DNA of 53,707 nt from CAYJAZ01 sp964371865 (GCA_964371865.1 CAYJOR010000014.1:1-53707), one strand, 5' to 3'; positions 34,208 through 43,018 are shown, counted from the first letter of the stretch. The notes: generated by a model not told the origin, from the sequence alone. Translations and numbers: made by a program.

Positions 34208-36619
34208 ATGACAACTAAAAATCGAATAATCTTTGGGTTTAGTATTTTAGCTTGTATGATTCTTGCTCTTTCAATGCTTAACTACAGTTCATCTAGAAAA
34301 ACAATTGACGATTTAGAAGTCTTCAGTGTCGTTGATAGAGCTGATACTTCAACTTTTCAAATTGAGATACAAATGTATCAAGTAAACAATAACTTGGAAC
34401 TTTTTGTACAGACAAATGAGCAAAAATATAAAGATGAAGTTTTTACTTCCGTGGACAAAATCATTGCTGGTTATAATGAACTTCTTACAATTATGCCAGA
34501 AGCAAATTCTGCAAACCTTAGAAATGCACTTAATGAAACAAAAAATCTTAAAGTTACATTAGAAAATCTTATAAAAGAAACCGCCGCATTTCATCAAGTT
34601 TATGAGAATAAATTTATTCCAACGTTAGCTAAATTTCATGATGTAACAAAAAAAATTACTGATGTATCTGTATCAAATAAGAATATGTCAATAATGCAAT
34701 CATCACTTGAATTGCAAAACTATATTATTGTATTGTCTGAAAATATGCTTTCATTCTTGCTTGCACAAGATAGAGTTTTTCTTAAAGCAATTGTTGATAG
34801 TAGACCTCAAGTAAAGTCTAGAGTTGATAAGCTTGCTTTTTTAGAATTTTCAGTTCCTGACGGTCTTATTGGAGAACTTCGTACCTTGCACGAAGAATTT
34901 GAAAAAATTGTTGAAGACTTATATCAAAAAGCATTACGTATAAACGATTATAATGACATTTTGCCAGAAGAACAACTTGCACTTTCTACTATTACAGCAG
35001 AGATTAGTGCTCGAGCTTCTGCAAGAGCAAGTGAAATTTATACCCTTATTCTTGATGAAAGTGAAGGAACAGCAAGTCAGTCAATTATACTTTCAGGCAT
35101 AGCGCTAGTATTAAGTATTATAATAGCGGTAGTTATTATTTCCAAACTTGCGAACACTCTTAAAGAAATGGCTAATTTAGGTCAACATATAGCTAATGGT
35201 GATTTTAACAAAGAGTCGAATATTAAAGAAAAAGGTGAAATTGGTCTTGTGTTATCAAGTATAAGAGATATTTCTCAAGTACTTGTAAAAATGATAGGCG
35301 AGTCACGTAAAACTGCAAATGAAGCTGCAAGCGGACTATTAGAAGCTAGAATGGATTTGACAGAATTTAAAGGTGAATACAAAAATCTAGCGCTTACGAT
35401 TAATACAGTGTCTGATTCTTACATGAAGTATCTTGAGAATATGCCTACTGGGCTTTTTACAGCAACACCGCAAAATGATGTGCTTTATATGAATAATGCA
35501 GCAAAGAAAATGGTGCTTGTAGAGGATACTCGTGGTAAAAAATGTTCAGATTTATTCCGCGCACATTGTTGTGGTAGCAGTTCAACATGTTTGGGGTGCA
35601 TATCTATTGCTCGCAGAGGTACTTTATCGGGTGAGGCATTATGTGCAACACGAGGCGGCGATAAAATTTTATCAGTATCCGCTGATCCTCTTTATGACTT
35701 AGACGGCAAAGTAGTTGCATATGTTGAACTTCTTCATGATGTAACACAAATAAAAGAACAAACAAACGCGATTAAAGTACTTTCAGAGCAAGCAAATGAT
35801 GTTGCGCTAAGAGTTGCTTCAGCAGCTGAAGAGCTTTCATCACAAACAGAAAATATTGTTCAAGGTTCAAACTTGCAAAAAGAACGCATTGAAGGTACTT
35901 CTGCCGCGATGACGCAAATGAATGCTTCAGTAATAGAAGTTGCAAGAAATGCAAGCATTACAGCAGAACAAGGTGAAAATGTTCGCCTAAAAGCAAGTGA
36001 AGGTATTACAACTTTAGGTAAAATGACGGAATCAATGACGGCTCTCAGTAATTCATCAGAAAATCTAAAAGGTAATATGGCTAAACTAGATGAGCTTGCA
36101 GAGGGTATTGATAGTGTTATCAATGTAATTACAGATATTGCAGATCAAACAAATCTTCTTGCTCTTAACGCCGCTATAGAAGCAGCAAGAGCAGGTGAAG
36201 CCGGTAGAGGATTTGCTGTGGTAGCTGATGAAGTTCGTAAGCTTGCAGAGAAAACAATGTCTGCAACAAGCGAAGTAGCAGCTAGTATTCGTGCAATTCA
36301 AACATCAAGCAGAGCAAATCAGCAAGAGGTTTCAAGCGTAGTAACTTATGTTGATACAACTGCTCGTCTTGCTCAAGAATCAGAAAATTCATTACAAGAA
36401 ATTGTAAGTTTTACAACTCAAACATCTGAAATGATACAAAATATATCAACAGCAGCGCAAGAACAAAAGAATGTATCAAATGAAATATCACACTCTATGC
36501 TTGATATCAGCGATACTGTAAACAACACAACTGATGCAATTATCCAATCTGCGGAAGCAATTAGAGAGCTAACATTACAAGCTCAAGAATTACAATCTTA
36601 TATGAGTAAGGTAAAGTAA
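34208..36619 (+). CDS. methyl-accepting chemotaxis protein with Cys-cluster PAS domain
   Basis: This 803-residue receptor has a membrane span near residues 10-28, a helical periplasmic domain of about 260 residues, a second span near 290-311, and a HAMP domain. A PAS-like domain follows (about 415-520). In it Cys446, Cys454, Cys455, Cys461 and Cys464 form KCSDLFRAHCCGSSSTCLGC, suggesting metal or redox sensing. The signalling hairpin with ADQTNLLALNAAIEAARAGE, closing in GRGFAVVADEVRKLAEKT, is complete. There is no CheR-binding pentapeptide at the C-terminus. The ligand is unknown. It is monocistronic, with a terminator at 36671-36709. CheA and CheW are not in the window. Confidence 0.92.
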   Translation: MTTKNRIIFGFSILACMILALSMLNYSSSRKTIDDLEVFSVVDRADTSTFQIEIQMYQVNNNLELFVQTNEQKYKDEVFTSVDKIIAGYNELLTIMPEANSANLRNALNETKNLKVTLENLIKETAAFHQVYENKFIPTLAKFHDVTKKITDVSVSNKNMSIMQSSLELQNYIIVLSENMLSFLLAQDRVFLKAIVDSRPQVKSRVDKLAFLEFSVPDGLIGELRTLHEEFEKIVEDLYQKALRINDYNDILPEEQLALSTITAEISARASARASEIYTLILDESEGTASQSIILSGIALVLSIIIAVVIISKLANTLKEMANLGQHIANGDFNKESNIKEKGEIGLVLSSIRDISQVLVKMIGESRKTANEAASGLLEARMDLTEFKGEYKNLALTINTVSDSYMKYLENMPTGLFTATPQNDVLYMNNAAKKMVLVEDTRGKKCSDLFRAHCCGSSSTCLGCISIARRGTLSGEALCATRGGDKILSVSADPLYDLDGKVVAYVELLHDVTQIKEQTNAIKVLSEQANDVALRVASAAEELSSQTENIVQGSNLQKERIEGTSAAMTQMNASVIEVARNASITAEQGENVRLKASEGITTLGKMTESMTALSNSSENLKGNMAKLDELAEGIDSVINVITDIADQTNLLALNAAIEAARAGEAGRGFAVVADEVRKLAEKTMSATSEVAASIRAIQTSSRANQQEVSSVVTYVDTTARLAQESENSLQEIVSFTTQTSEMIQNISTAAQEQKNVSNEISHSMLDISDTVNNTTDAIIQSAEAIRELTLQAQELQSYMSKVK

Positions 36620-36634
36620 GTCCACAAACTCTCT

Positions 36635-36656
36635 GAATTTAGAAATACACTCTATA
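36635..36656 (+). repeat. possible solo end of the MITE-like repeat
   Basis: GAATTTAGAAATACACTCTA resembles the right end TAATTTAGAAACATACCTTA of the family, but no left end is found nearby. The match is short, so chance is possible. Confidence 0.25.
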
Positions 36657-36670
36657 ATAATGTTAAATAT

Positions 36671-36709
36671 AAAAAGGGAAAGCAAACTATGTCGGCTTTC
36701 CCTTTTTTT
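36671..36709. terminator. bidirectional terminator between chemoreceptor gene and uppP
   Basis: AAAAAGGGAAAGC pairs perfectly with GCTTTCCCTTTTT around an 11-base loop. T runs follow on both strands, fitting two convergent genes. Confidence 0.9.
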
Positions 36710-36737
36710 GATTTGTAGATAGATTTAGAAAGATAGT

Positions 36738-37610
36738 CTAAAAAAAGTATAAATACAGAACAATAGCAACTAAAATTCTATAGTAGGCAAATACTCTAAA
36801 GCTATATTTTGAAACAAAGGATATAAAAAGCTTAATTGCAAGAACTGCAAATATAAATGAAAATAAAATACCATATCCTAGAAAAGCAATATCAACAGTC
36901 GTAAGAGCTTCAAAGGATTTAAGAAAGTCATAAGCAGAGGCAGCAACGATAATAGGCACAGCTGCAAAAAATGAATATTCAGCAGCTGTTTTACGTGATA
37001 AATTTAGAAACATACCACCCATAATAGTTGATGCTGAGCGTGAAAATCCTGGGCAAAGCGCAAGAATCTGAAACAAACCAATACCAAGAGCAAGGCGTGG
37101 AGTGAGTTCATCAATAGATTCAATTTGCTTAGTATTTTTTGATTTTTTCTCTTGAAAATGTTCGGCAATTAACATGAAAAATGCACCAACAACTAAAAAG
37201 AAAAGAACACTTTGCACACTAAAAAGCATTTTTATATACTTATGAAGAATTAATCCAAGTAAAGAAGCTGGTAGCGATGTAAGAAATAAGAGATATAAGC
37301 CATAAAAACCTGAAAATTTAGGTGGATTTTCTTTAGCAGGAAAGAGTAATCCCCAAAATCTTTCAAAATAGAGCCACAAAACTGCAAACATTGCACCAAT
37401 TTGAATAACAACTTCAAAGCCTTCTACTGTTCCTTCAGAGCCAAATCCTAGAAGATGATTTGTAAGTATTAAGTGACCGGTTGATGAAACTGGTAAAAAT
37501 TCTGTTATACCTTCAACAAAACCAAATATAAGAGCTATAAAGGGCATGGAAAGAGAGGCAAGTGTTCCCATAAATTCAAAAATAGGTGCTAAAAAAATAA
37601 GTGATTCCAT
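36738..37610 (-). CDS. uppP: undecaprenyl-diphosphatase UppP/BacA
   Basis: UppP recycles the lipid carrier of cell-wall synthesis by dephosphorylating undecaprenyl diphosphate; overproduction gives bacitracin tolerance. The active-site stretch GFVEGITEFLPVSSTGHLIL is near residue 30, and the second motif, CPGFSRSASTIMGGMFL, is near residue 200. About eight membrane spans are visible. The length of 290 is slightly above the usual 270 owing to extra N-terminal residues; the start is not well supported by a ribosome site, and ATG codons 14 and 22 codons in are alternatives. It follows the TetR gene by 8 bases. Confidence 0.93.
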   Translation of the reverse strand: MESLIFLAPIFEFMGTLASLSMPFIALIFGFVEGITEFLPVSSTGHLILTNHLLGFGSEGTVEGFEVVIQIGAMFAVLWLYFERFWGLLFPAKENPPKFSGFYGLYLLFLTSLPASLLGLILHKYIKMLFSVQSVLFFLVVGAFFMLIAEHFQEKKSKNTKQIESIDELTPRLALGIGLFQILALCPGFSRSASTIMGGMFLNLSRKTAAEYSFFAAVPIIVAASAYDFLKSFEALTTVDIAFLGYGILFSFIFAVLAIKLFISFVSKYSFRVFAYYRILVAIVLYLYFF

Positions 37611-37618
37611 AGATTTTA

Positions 37619-38188
37619 TTAGCTTGTAATTGCGCGTTCAACAAAGCGCAAGGTTTCTACATAAAGATTTTGTGGTGCATAAGGGGTAAGAACATTAGTT
37701 CTATTTACGCCAACAAGCATGGAAACAATAACCTGTTCAGTTGCTTGAATAGGAAGTTCACGAATGCTACCGTCAACCATACCACGCATAAGGCTTTGTT
37801 CTAAAATTTTATGTACTTCATTAAATTTATCGAACATTATTTGTCTGTCATCAGTAACTTTCATATCGGAATATGGTGAACAACGCACAAGAACAAGCCA
37901 ATTTGAATTTGGATTTATTGTAAAGTCTAAATAAGCTTTACAATAAGATAAAACAGCTTCTTTGCCACAAGAAGTTTCATTAACAGCATTTTCTAGGACT
38001 GCTAGAAAGTTATCTAAAACGTCCATTCCGGCAGCAAGGAATAATCTTTCTTTGTTCCCGTAGTGGTGAGTGAGCAGCCCTAAAGCGACATTTGCTTTGT
38101 CTGAAATTTTTTTAAAAGTTGTTTCTGTAAACCCGTACTCACCAAAAAGTTCTTTAGCAGCTTGAAGAAGAGCTTCTTTTTTAGTCAT
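37619..38188 (-). CDS. TetR family transcriptional regulator
   Basis: The 189-residue protein has the TetR helix-turn-helix at its N-terminus (KEALLQAAKELFGEYGFTETTFKKISDKANVALGLLTHHYGNKERLFLAA) and an all-helical ligand domain that is not recognised. It is 8 bases upstream of uppP on the same strand, so it probably controls this two-gene run and itself; a palindrome at 38241-38250 could be its operator. The effector is unknown; envelope stress or a membrane-active compound would fit the uppP partner. AGGGG serves as ribosome site. Confidence 0.85.
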   Translation of the reverse strand: MTKKEALLQAAKELFGEYGFTETTFKKISDKANVALGLLTHHYGNKERLFLAAGMDVLDNFLAVLENAVNETSCGKEAVLSYCKAYLDFTINPNSNWLVLVRCSPYSDMKVTDDRQIMFDKFNEVHKILEQSLMRGMVDGSIRELPIQATEQVIVSMLVGVNRTNVLTPYAPQNLYVETLRFVERAITS

Positions 38189-38240
38189 TGTTTTCCCCTA
38201 ATAAAACAAATCAAAATACAATTTTAACCATAAATATTTA

Positions 38241-38250
38241 TCTTATAAGA
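38241..38250. promoter_or_regulatory. possible TetR operator
   Basis: TCTTATAAGA is a perfect 10-bp palindrome, with TTTAT and ATAAA as further, slightly offset, symmetric flanks. It lies about 53 bases upstream of the TetR start codon in otherwise A+T-rich sequence, where such a palindrome can arise by chance. Confidence 0.3.
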
Positions 38251-38485
38251 ATAAAATTATGATTAGAACCAAAAATTCAACATATCTATACAATACTTTT
38301 AAAAACTATTCAAGATAAAATTTTCAGTAAAATTTTCAAATAATTAGAGAAAGTATTAGACGAATGTGAAATTTTTCATTTATGAATTGATATTTTTTTG
38401 AAAATTATAGAATGTCAGCATATTGACAAGAAGAAAGTAAAGATTATTTTTTATGTGATTGAAGTGTATAATTAAGGAGTGCTAA

Positions 38486-39412
38486 ATGTCTGTTACGTAT
38501 AAAGATTATTATGAAGTTCTAAATGTAACTCGTAGCTCGACAAAAGATGAGATTGCAAAAGCTTATAAAAAGCTAGCAAGAAAGTATCATCCGGATTTAA
38601 ATCCGAATAATTCAGAAGCAGAAGACAAATTTAAAGAAATAAATGAAGCATACGAAGTTCTAAAAGATGATGAAAAAAGAAAGCTCTATGATCAACTAGG
38701 TCATAATTGGCAACATGGGCAGCAGTTCCAAAATGGTGCGGGCGGTCATGATTTTTCACAATTTGGCAACTTTGGCGGTGGGCAGTTCAGCGGTGGGGGA
38801 GATTTTTCTGACTTTTTTGAAATGCTATTTGGTCAAAGGGGTGGACCTCGCGGCGCAGGCGGTGCGGGTGGTGACCCATTCGGCGGCTTTTCAAGTAGAC
38901 AACGCAGAGGTCGTGATATTGAAACTGAACTTACAATCACTTTGGAAGAGGCTGTAAACGGTGGAGAAAAACACTTTACTCTCAATAATAAAACGCTGAA
39001 AGTTAACCTTCCAAAAGGTGTAAAAAATGGCGGAAAGCTTCGCCTACAAGGGCAAGGTTCTGCCGGTGCACCAAATGGTGATTTATACATCATACTTCAC
39101 TATGCAAAACATCAAAACTTTGAAATTGAAAATGATAACTTGATTTGTGAAGTAGAACTTTCACCAACCCAAGGAATGTTTGGTGCAAAAGTTTTAGTGC
39201 CAACTTTAGAAGGTAGTGTAGAGCTGAATATTCCGGCTGGTTCAAGTAGTGGAAGAAAATTACGTTTGCGTGGTAAAGGTTTAGGGGCACCAAGTAAAAG
39301 AGGCGATCTATACGCAAAAATCGTAATTTTATTACCAAAATTTGATGACTTATCAGATAAACAAAAAGAACTATGGCAAGAATTACATCAGGAGGAAACA
39401 AATAATGACTGA
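38486..39412 (+). CDS. cbpA: CbpA-type DnaJ co-chaperone
   Basis: CbpA is a J-domain partner of DnaK. The J domain (residues 5-70) has the essential HPD in KYHPDLNPNN, followed by a Gly/Phe-rich linker (about 80-145) and the two beta domains of the DnaJ C-terminus. The four CxxCxGxG repeats of true DnaJ are absent, which defines this class. It is 308 residues, like E. coli CbpA (306). AAGGAG lies 6 bases upstream. Its stop overlaps the cbpM start by 8 bases. Confidence 0.92.
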   Translation: MSVTYKDYYEVLNVTRSSTKDEIAKAYKKLARKYHPDLNPNNSEAEDKFKEINEAYEVLKDDEKRKLYDQLGHNWQHGQQFQNGAGGHDFSQFGNFGGGQFSGGGDFSDFFEMLFGQRGGPRGAGGAGGDPFGGFSSRQRRGRDIETELTITLEEAVNGGEKHFTLNNKTLKVNLPKGVKNGGKLRLQGQGSAGAPNGDLYIILHYAKHQNFEIENDNLICEVELSPTQGMFGAKVLVPTLEGSVELNIPAGSSSGRKLRLRGKGLGAPSKRGDLYAKIVILLPKFDDLSDKQKELWQELHQEETNND

Positions 39413-39737
39413 ACCAAATAAAGTGGATATCGACCTCTCACAGTCTGATTTTCCCTCAAAATCTCGTCTTATTACAAAAGATGAATTTCTTTCACAAACA
39501 TCACTTTCGAGTGAACGCTTTGATGAATTATTAGAAATGGGTTGGTTGAAAGCTACTCAAAAAACAGAAGAAAGTCTAATGTTTACTTCATCAGATGTTT
39601 ATAAAGTACGCAAACTCGAAAGAATTTGCGCTGACTTTGAAATTCAAGCATTACCGGCTGCAATCATAGTAGATTTGCTTGATAGAGTAGAAACTCTTGA
39701 AAGCGAAATTCAAGAATTGAAATCTAAGATTAGATAA
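39405..39737 (+). CDS. cbpM: CbpM-like modulator of CbpA (MerR-type fold)
   Basis: The 110-residue product has a MerR-like first half (ITKDEFLSQTSLSSERFDELLEMGWLKA and SSDVYKVRKLERICADFEI) and ends in a coiled coil (VDLLDRVETLESEIQELKSKI). CbpM proteins bind the J domain of CbpA and restrain it. I start at the ATG at 39405-39407, with AGGAGG 9 bases upstream inside cbpA; an ATG 21 codons earlier lacks such a site. The overlap with cbpA supports stoichiometric coupling. Confidence 0.85.
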   Translation: MTEPNKVDIDLSQSDFPSKSRLITKDEFLSQTSLSSERFDELLEMGWLKATQKTEESLMFTSSDVYKVRKLERICADFEIQALPAAIIVDLLDRVETLESEIQELKSKIR

Positions 39738-39761
39738 GTTTTTATGAAATTGAAGTTTTTT

Positions 39762-39827
39762 CGAGAGAGGGAAACCACAACTTTTGAAAAGGGAACTCTT
39801 CCCACTCTAAGTTTTCCCTCTCTCGAG
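39762..39827 (+). terminator. long hairpin repeat R5 after cbpM
   Basis: CGAGAGAGGGAAA (39762-39774) pairs with TTTTCCCTCTCTCG (39812-39825) around a loop of about 38 bases that itself contains GGGAA...TTCCC. It starts 25 bases after the cbpM stop. A similar arrangement is at 53637-53687. Likely a terminator or a short dispersed repeat. Confidence 0.55.
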
Positions 39828-40073
39828 CACTCACTCTTCCCTTACAAAATTTATAACATTGGTACATAAAATCCTCATTTTAGCTATTGTAATTCTAAGT
39901 GTCACCGAAAAAAGTTACCTTAACTACTTGTTAAATCTTGAGTGGCATTGAAACACTCTCTAGACAAAAATTTTTAGCTTTAACTCATTTTTTTGAAGAA
40001 GCATTGAATTAATAGAATTTTATTTTGAAATATTTTCTTTGATGATAAAGGAAATAATTTGCTGAGAACGACT

Positions 40074-40150
40074 CATTCCTTTCCGACAAGGAACGAGTAG
40101 GAAAGAAATGGGAATTTTCAAGGAAATCACTCCCTTGAGCCGTCGGAGAC
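40074..40150 (+). repeat. multi-hairpin palindromic repeat, copy R4
   Basis: CATTCCTTTCCGACAAGG, AACGAGTAGGAAAG and CCGTCGGAGAC align with the reverse complement of R2 (28522-28603). CCGAC at 40083 and GTCGG at 40142 form an outer stem. It ends 26 bases before the clpB start and lies in the clpB leader. The rest of 39738-40176 contains R5 and no gene. Confidence 0.65.
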
Positions 40151-40176
40151 ATCTATACATAAAGGATAAAATCATT

Positions 40177-42837
40177 ATGGATATGAATAAACTAACAATA
40201 AAATCACAAGAAGCACTGGCACACGCTCAGTCACTTGCATATAAGATGGAACATCAGGAAGTTGATGTTGAACATCTAGCATATACATTAGTTGAACAGG
40301 AAGAAGGTCTTGTAGGTAAGATACTTACAAAATTAGGAATTAACCAACAGTCATTTCTTTCTGCACTTAACAATGCACTTGATAAAAGACCAAAAGTAAG
40401 AGCATCAGTAGAGGATATGAATCAAATTCGTATCTCTGGCAGACTTGCAAAAGTATTGAGTCTTTCCCAAGAATTAGCTAAACGTTTGAAAGATGAATAT
40501 ATCAGCGTAGAGCATATTTTTGCTGAATTGATTTCTAAAAACGTGGGATATGCACCGGCAGGAAGCATTCAAGATGTGCTGAAAGAATTTTCGCTCACAC
40601 AGGAAAAATTTCTACAAGCAACGGCAGAAATCCGTGGTTCTCATCGTGTGACCTCGGCAAGCCCAGAGGATAGCTTTGAGGCTTTGAGTAAATATGCTCG
40701 TGATCTTGTTGAAGCCGCATCTAAAGGAAAGCTTGACCCTGTTATCGGTCGTGAAAATGAAATTCGTCGCACAATACGTATATTATCACGACGTACAAAG
40801 AATAATCCGGTTCTTATAGGTGAAGCGGGAGTTGGTAAAACAGCAATTGTGGAGGGCTTGGCATTCCGTATTCTTAATGGTGATGTGCCGGAAGGGCTGA
40901 AAAATAAAAAGATTTTTTCACTTGATATGGGGTCACTCATTGCAGGTGCGAAATATCGTGGAGAATTTGAAGAAAGACTCAAAGCTGTTTTGAAAGAAGT
41001 GGAAGATTCTAATGGAGAAATTATTCTATTTATAGATGAAATCCATTTGATTGTTGGCGCCGGTAAAACTGAGGGTAGCATGGATGCAGGAAATCTCCTA
41101 AAACCAATGCTTGCCCGTGGTGAATTGCACTGTATAGGAGCAACAACAATTGATGAATACAGGAAATATATTGAAAAAGATCCTGCACTTGAAAGACGTT
41201 TTCAACCTGTTCTCGTGGAGGAACCAACAACAGAAGATGCAATTTCAATACTTCGCGGTCTAAAAGAAAAATTTGAAGTACATCACGGGGTTAGAATTTC
41301 AGATTCCGCAATTGTAGAAGCCGTAATTCTTTCACAACGCTATATTGCAGATAGACAGCTCCCCGATAAAGCAATTGACCTTATAGATGAAGCTGCTGCG
41401 CTTATTCGTACTGAAATTGACTCTTTACCAGCTCAGTTAGATGAAGTAAATCGCAAAGTTATGCAGCTTGAAATTGAGCGTGAGGCTCTTCGCAAAGAAA
41501 CGGATGTCGCATCGAAAGAACGTCTAGAAAAACTTGAGAATGAACTTTCTGAACTTCGTGTTCAGCAAGCAACATATAAAGCTCAATGGGAAAATGAAAA
41601 ATCTTCAATTGATAGAGTTCGTCAAATCAAGACAAGTATTGAAGAAGTGAAAAGACAGATTGAAGAAGCTCAACGTGAATCTAATTATGAAAGAGCTTCT
41701 CGTCTGCAATATGATGATTTAGTGAAGCTTGAAAACGCCCTTAAAGCGGCTGATGAACTAAGTCAAAACGAGCACAGACTCCTTAAAGAAGAAGTTCGCC
41801 CTGATGATGTAGCAGGTATAGTTGCACGCTGGACTGGTATACCAGTTACTCGATTACTTGAAAGTGAAAAAGAAAAACTGCTTTCTCTTCCAAGCGAACT
41901 TCATAAAAGAGTGGTGGGACAGGATGAGGCAGTACAGTCGGTGTCTCAAGCAGTTCTTCGTTCGCGAGCAGGGCTTTCTGATCCAAATAGACCTGTGGGT
42001 TCTTTCCTCTTTTTAGGGCCTACAGGTGTTGGTAAAACTGAACTATGCAAGGCACTTGCAGAAGCTTTATTCGATACAGAAGATAATATGGTTCGCCTTG
42101 ATATGAGCGAGTATATGGAAAAACACTCCGTATCACGTTTGATAGGAGCACCTCCGGGGTATATTGGATACGATGAAGGCGGTCAGCTAACCGAGGCTAT
42201 TAGACGCAGACCGTATTCTGTTATATTATTTGATGAAATTGAAAAAGCTCACCCTGATGTTTTCAATACTCTTCTTCAACTTCTCGATGATGGACGCTTA
42301 ACAGATTCACAAGGTAGAACTGTTGATTTTAGGAATACTATAATAATTCTTACGTCAAATATTGGTTCTCATATTCTACTTGAGGGGATTGACGAGCGTG
42401 GTAATCTTTTTGAAAATGTACGCTCAAATATCATGGCAGAACTGCGTAATTACTTCAGACCTGAATTCCTGAATCGTATTGATGATACAGTTCTTTTCAA
42501 GCCACTTCAAGAATCTCAAATAGAAAAAATTATTGATATTCAGCTTTCTTCACTTCTAAAACGTCTTGAATCAAGGCATATAACACTTGAAATCACGCAT
42601 AAAGCAAAGCAATATATAGCACAAGCGGCATATGATCCTCTTTTCGGTGCTCGACCACTTAAAAGATATTTACAGCATGAACTTGAAACTCCGCTTGCAA
42701 CATATATTATTAAAGGTCAAATCAAAGAAAATCAGCATGTTGTAGTTGAAATGTCGCTCGTTGATTCTCCTGATACTGATGCACCTTTACGTTTTGGTAT
42801 AAAATCTGACTCAAGAATTGAGTGGCTTAGAGATTAA
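40177..42837 (+). CDS. clpB: disaggregase ClpB
   Basis: ClpB is a hexameric AAA+ disaggregase that works with DnaK. The N-terminal repeat domain (LTIKSQEALAHAQSLA), first Walker A GEAGVGKTAIVEGLA, the coiled-coil middle domain (about 400-530), and second Walker A GPTGVGKTELCKALAEALF are in order. I start at the ATG at 40177-40179 (MDMNKLTIKSQ), giving 886 residues and a conserved N-terminus; the ATG at 40108 lies inside the R4 repeat and adds 23 unrelated residues. A heat-shock element was not recognised. Nearby cbpA-cbpM makes this a chaperone locus. Confidence 0.96.
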   Translation: MDMNKLTIKSQEALAHAQSLAYKMEHQEVDVEHLAYTLVEQEEGLVGKILTKLGINQQSFLSALNNALDKRPKVRASVEDMNQIRISGRLAKVLSLSQELAKRLKDEYISVEHIFAELISKNVGYAPAGSIQDVLKEFSLTQEKFLQATAEIRGSHRVTSASPEDSFEALSKYARDLVEAASKGKLDPVIGRENEIRRTIRILSRRTKNNPVLIGEAGVGKTAIVEGLAFRILNGDVPEGLKNKKIFSLDMGSLIAGAKYRGEFEERLKAVLKEVEDSNGEIILFIDEIHLIVGAGKTEGSMDAGNLLKPMLARGELHCIGATTIDEYRKYIEKDPALERRFQPVLVEEPTTEDAISILRGLKEKFEVHHGVRISDSAIVEAVILSQRYIADRQLPDKAIDLIDEAAALIRTEIDSLPAQLDEVNRKVMQLEIEREALRKETDVASKERLEKLENELSELRVQQATYKAQWENEKSSIDRVRQIKTSIEEVKRQIEEAQRESNYERASRLQYDDLVKLENALKAADELSQNEHRLLKEEVRPDDVAGIVARWTGIPVTRLLESEKEKLLSLPSELHKRVVGQDEAVQSVSQAVLRSRAGLSDPNRPVGSFLFLGPTGVGKTELCKALAEALFDTEDNMVRLDMSEYMEKHSVSRLIGAPPGYIGYDEGGQLTEAIRRRPYSVILFDEIEKAHPDVFNTLLQLLDDGRLTDSQGRTVDFRNTIIILTSNIGSHILLEGIDERGNLFENVRSNIMAELRNYFRPEFLNRIDDTVLFKPLQESQIEKIIDIQLSSLLKRLESRHITLEITHKAKQYIAQAAYDPLFGARPLKRYLQHELETPLATYIIKGQIKENQHVVVEMSLVDSPDTDAPLRFGIKSDSRIEWLRD

Positions 42838-42852
42838 TATAATCATTAACAA

Positions 42853-42939
42853 GAGTATGTTTCTAAATTAGTTATTTTAATAAAATCTGATTTTACCTTG
42901 TCAAAAATACAAAATTTTATAATTTAGAAATACGCCCTA
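42853..42939 (+). repeat. MITE-like repeat, internally deleted copy D
   Basis: GTATGTTTCTAAATTAGTTA forms the left end and TAATTTAGAAATACGCCCTA the right end. The inner block CCTTGTCAAAAATACAAAAT matches copy A at 46550-46566 nearly base for base. At about 87 bp it keeps both ends and the right flank and lacks the middle. It starts 15 bases after clpB. Confidence 0.65.
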
Positions 42940-42943
42940 GAAA

Positions 42944-42982
42944 GGGGAAAATTGCATTTTGTTGTAGCATGCAATTTTCCCC
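42944..42982. terminator. bidirectional terminator between clpB and the nitroreductase gene
   Basis: GGGGAAAATTGCA pairs perfectly with TGCAATTTTCCCC around a 13-base loop, followed by ATTTTTG on the plus strand. It serves two convergent genes. Confidence 0.85.
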
Positions 42983-43018
42983 ATTTTTGTAATCAAATTT
43001 TAGAATTTTATAAATGTC

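Noticed and set aside
38833..39093. Pro-rich minus-strand open frame inside cbpA
   Set aside because: It is the antisense of the Gly/Phe-rich linker of cbpA.
39948..39970. CIRCE-like element upstream of clpB (GAGTG-N9-CACTC)
   Set aside because: The arms are in the wrong order for CIRCE (CACTC-N9-GAGTG) and only 5 bp long.
40108..40176. Extended N-terminus for ClpB
   Set aside because: The extra codons come from repeat R4; the ATG at 40177 has a ribosome site and begins the conserved N-domain.
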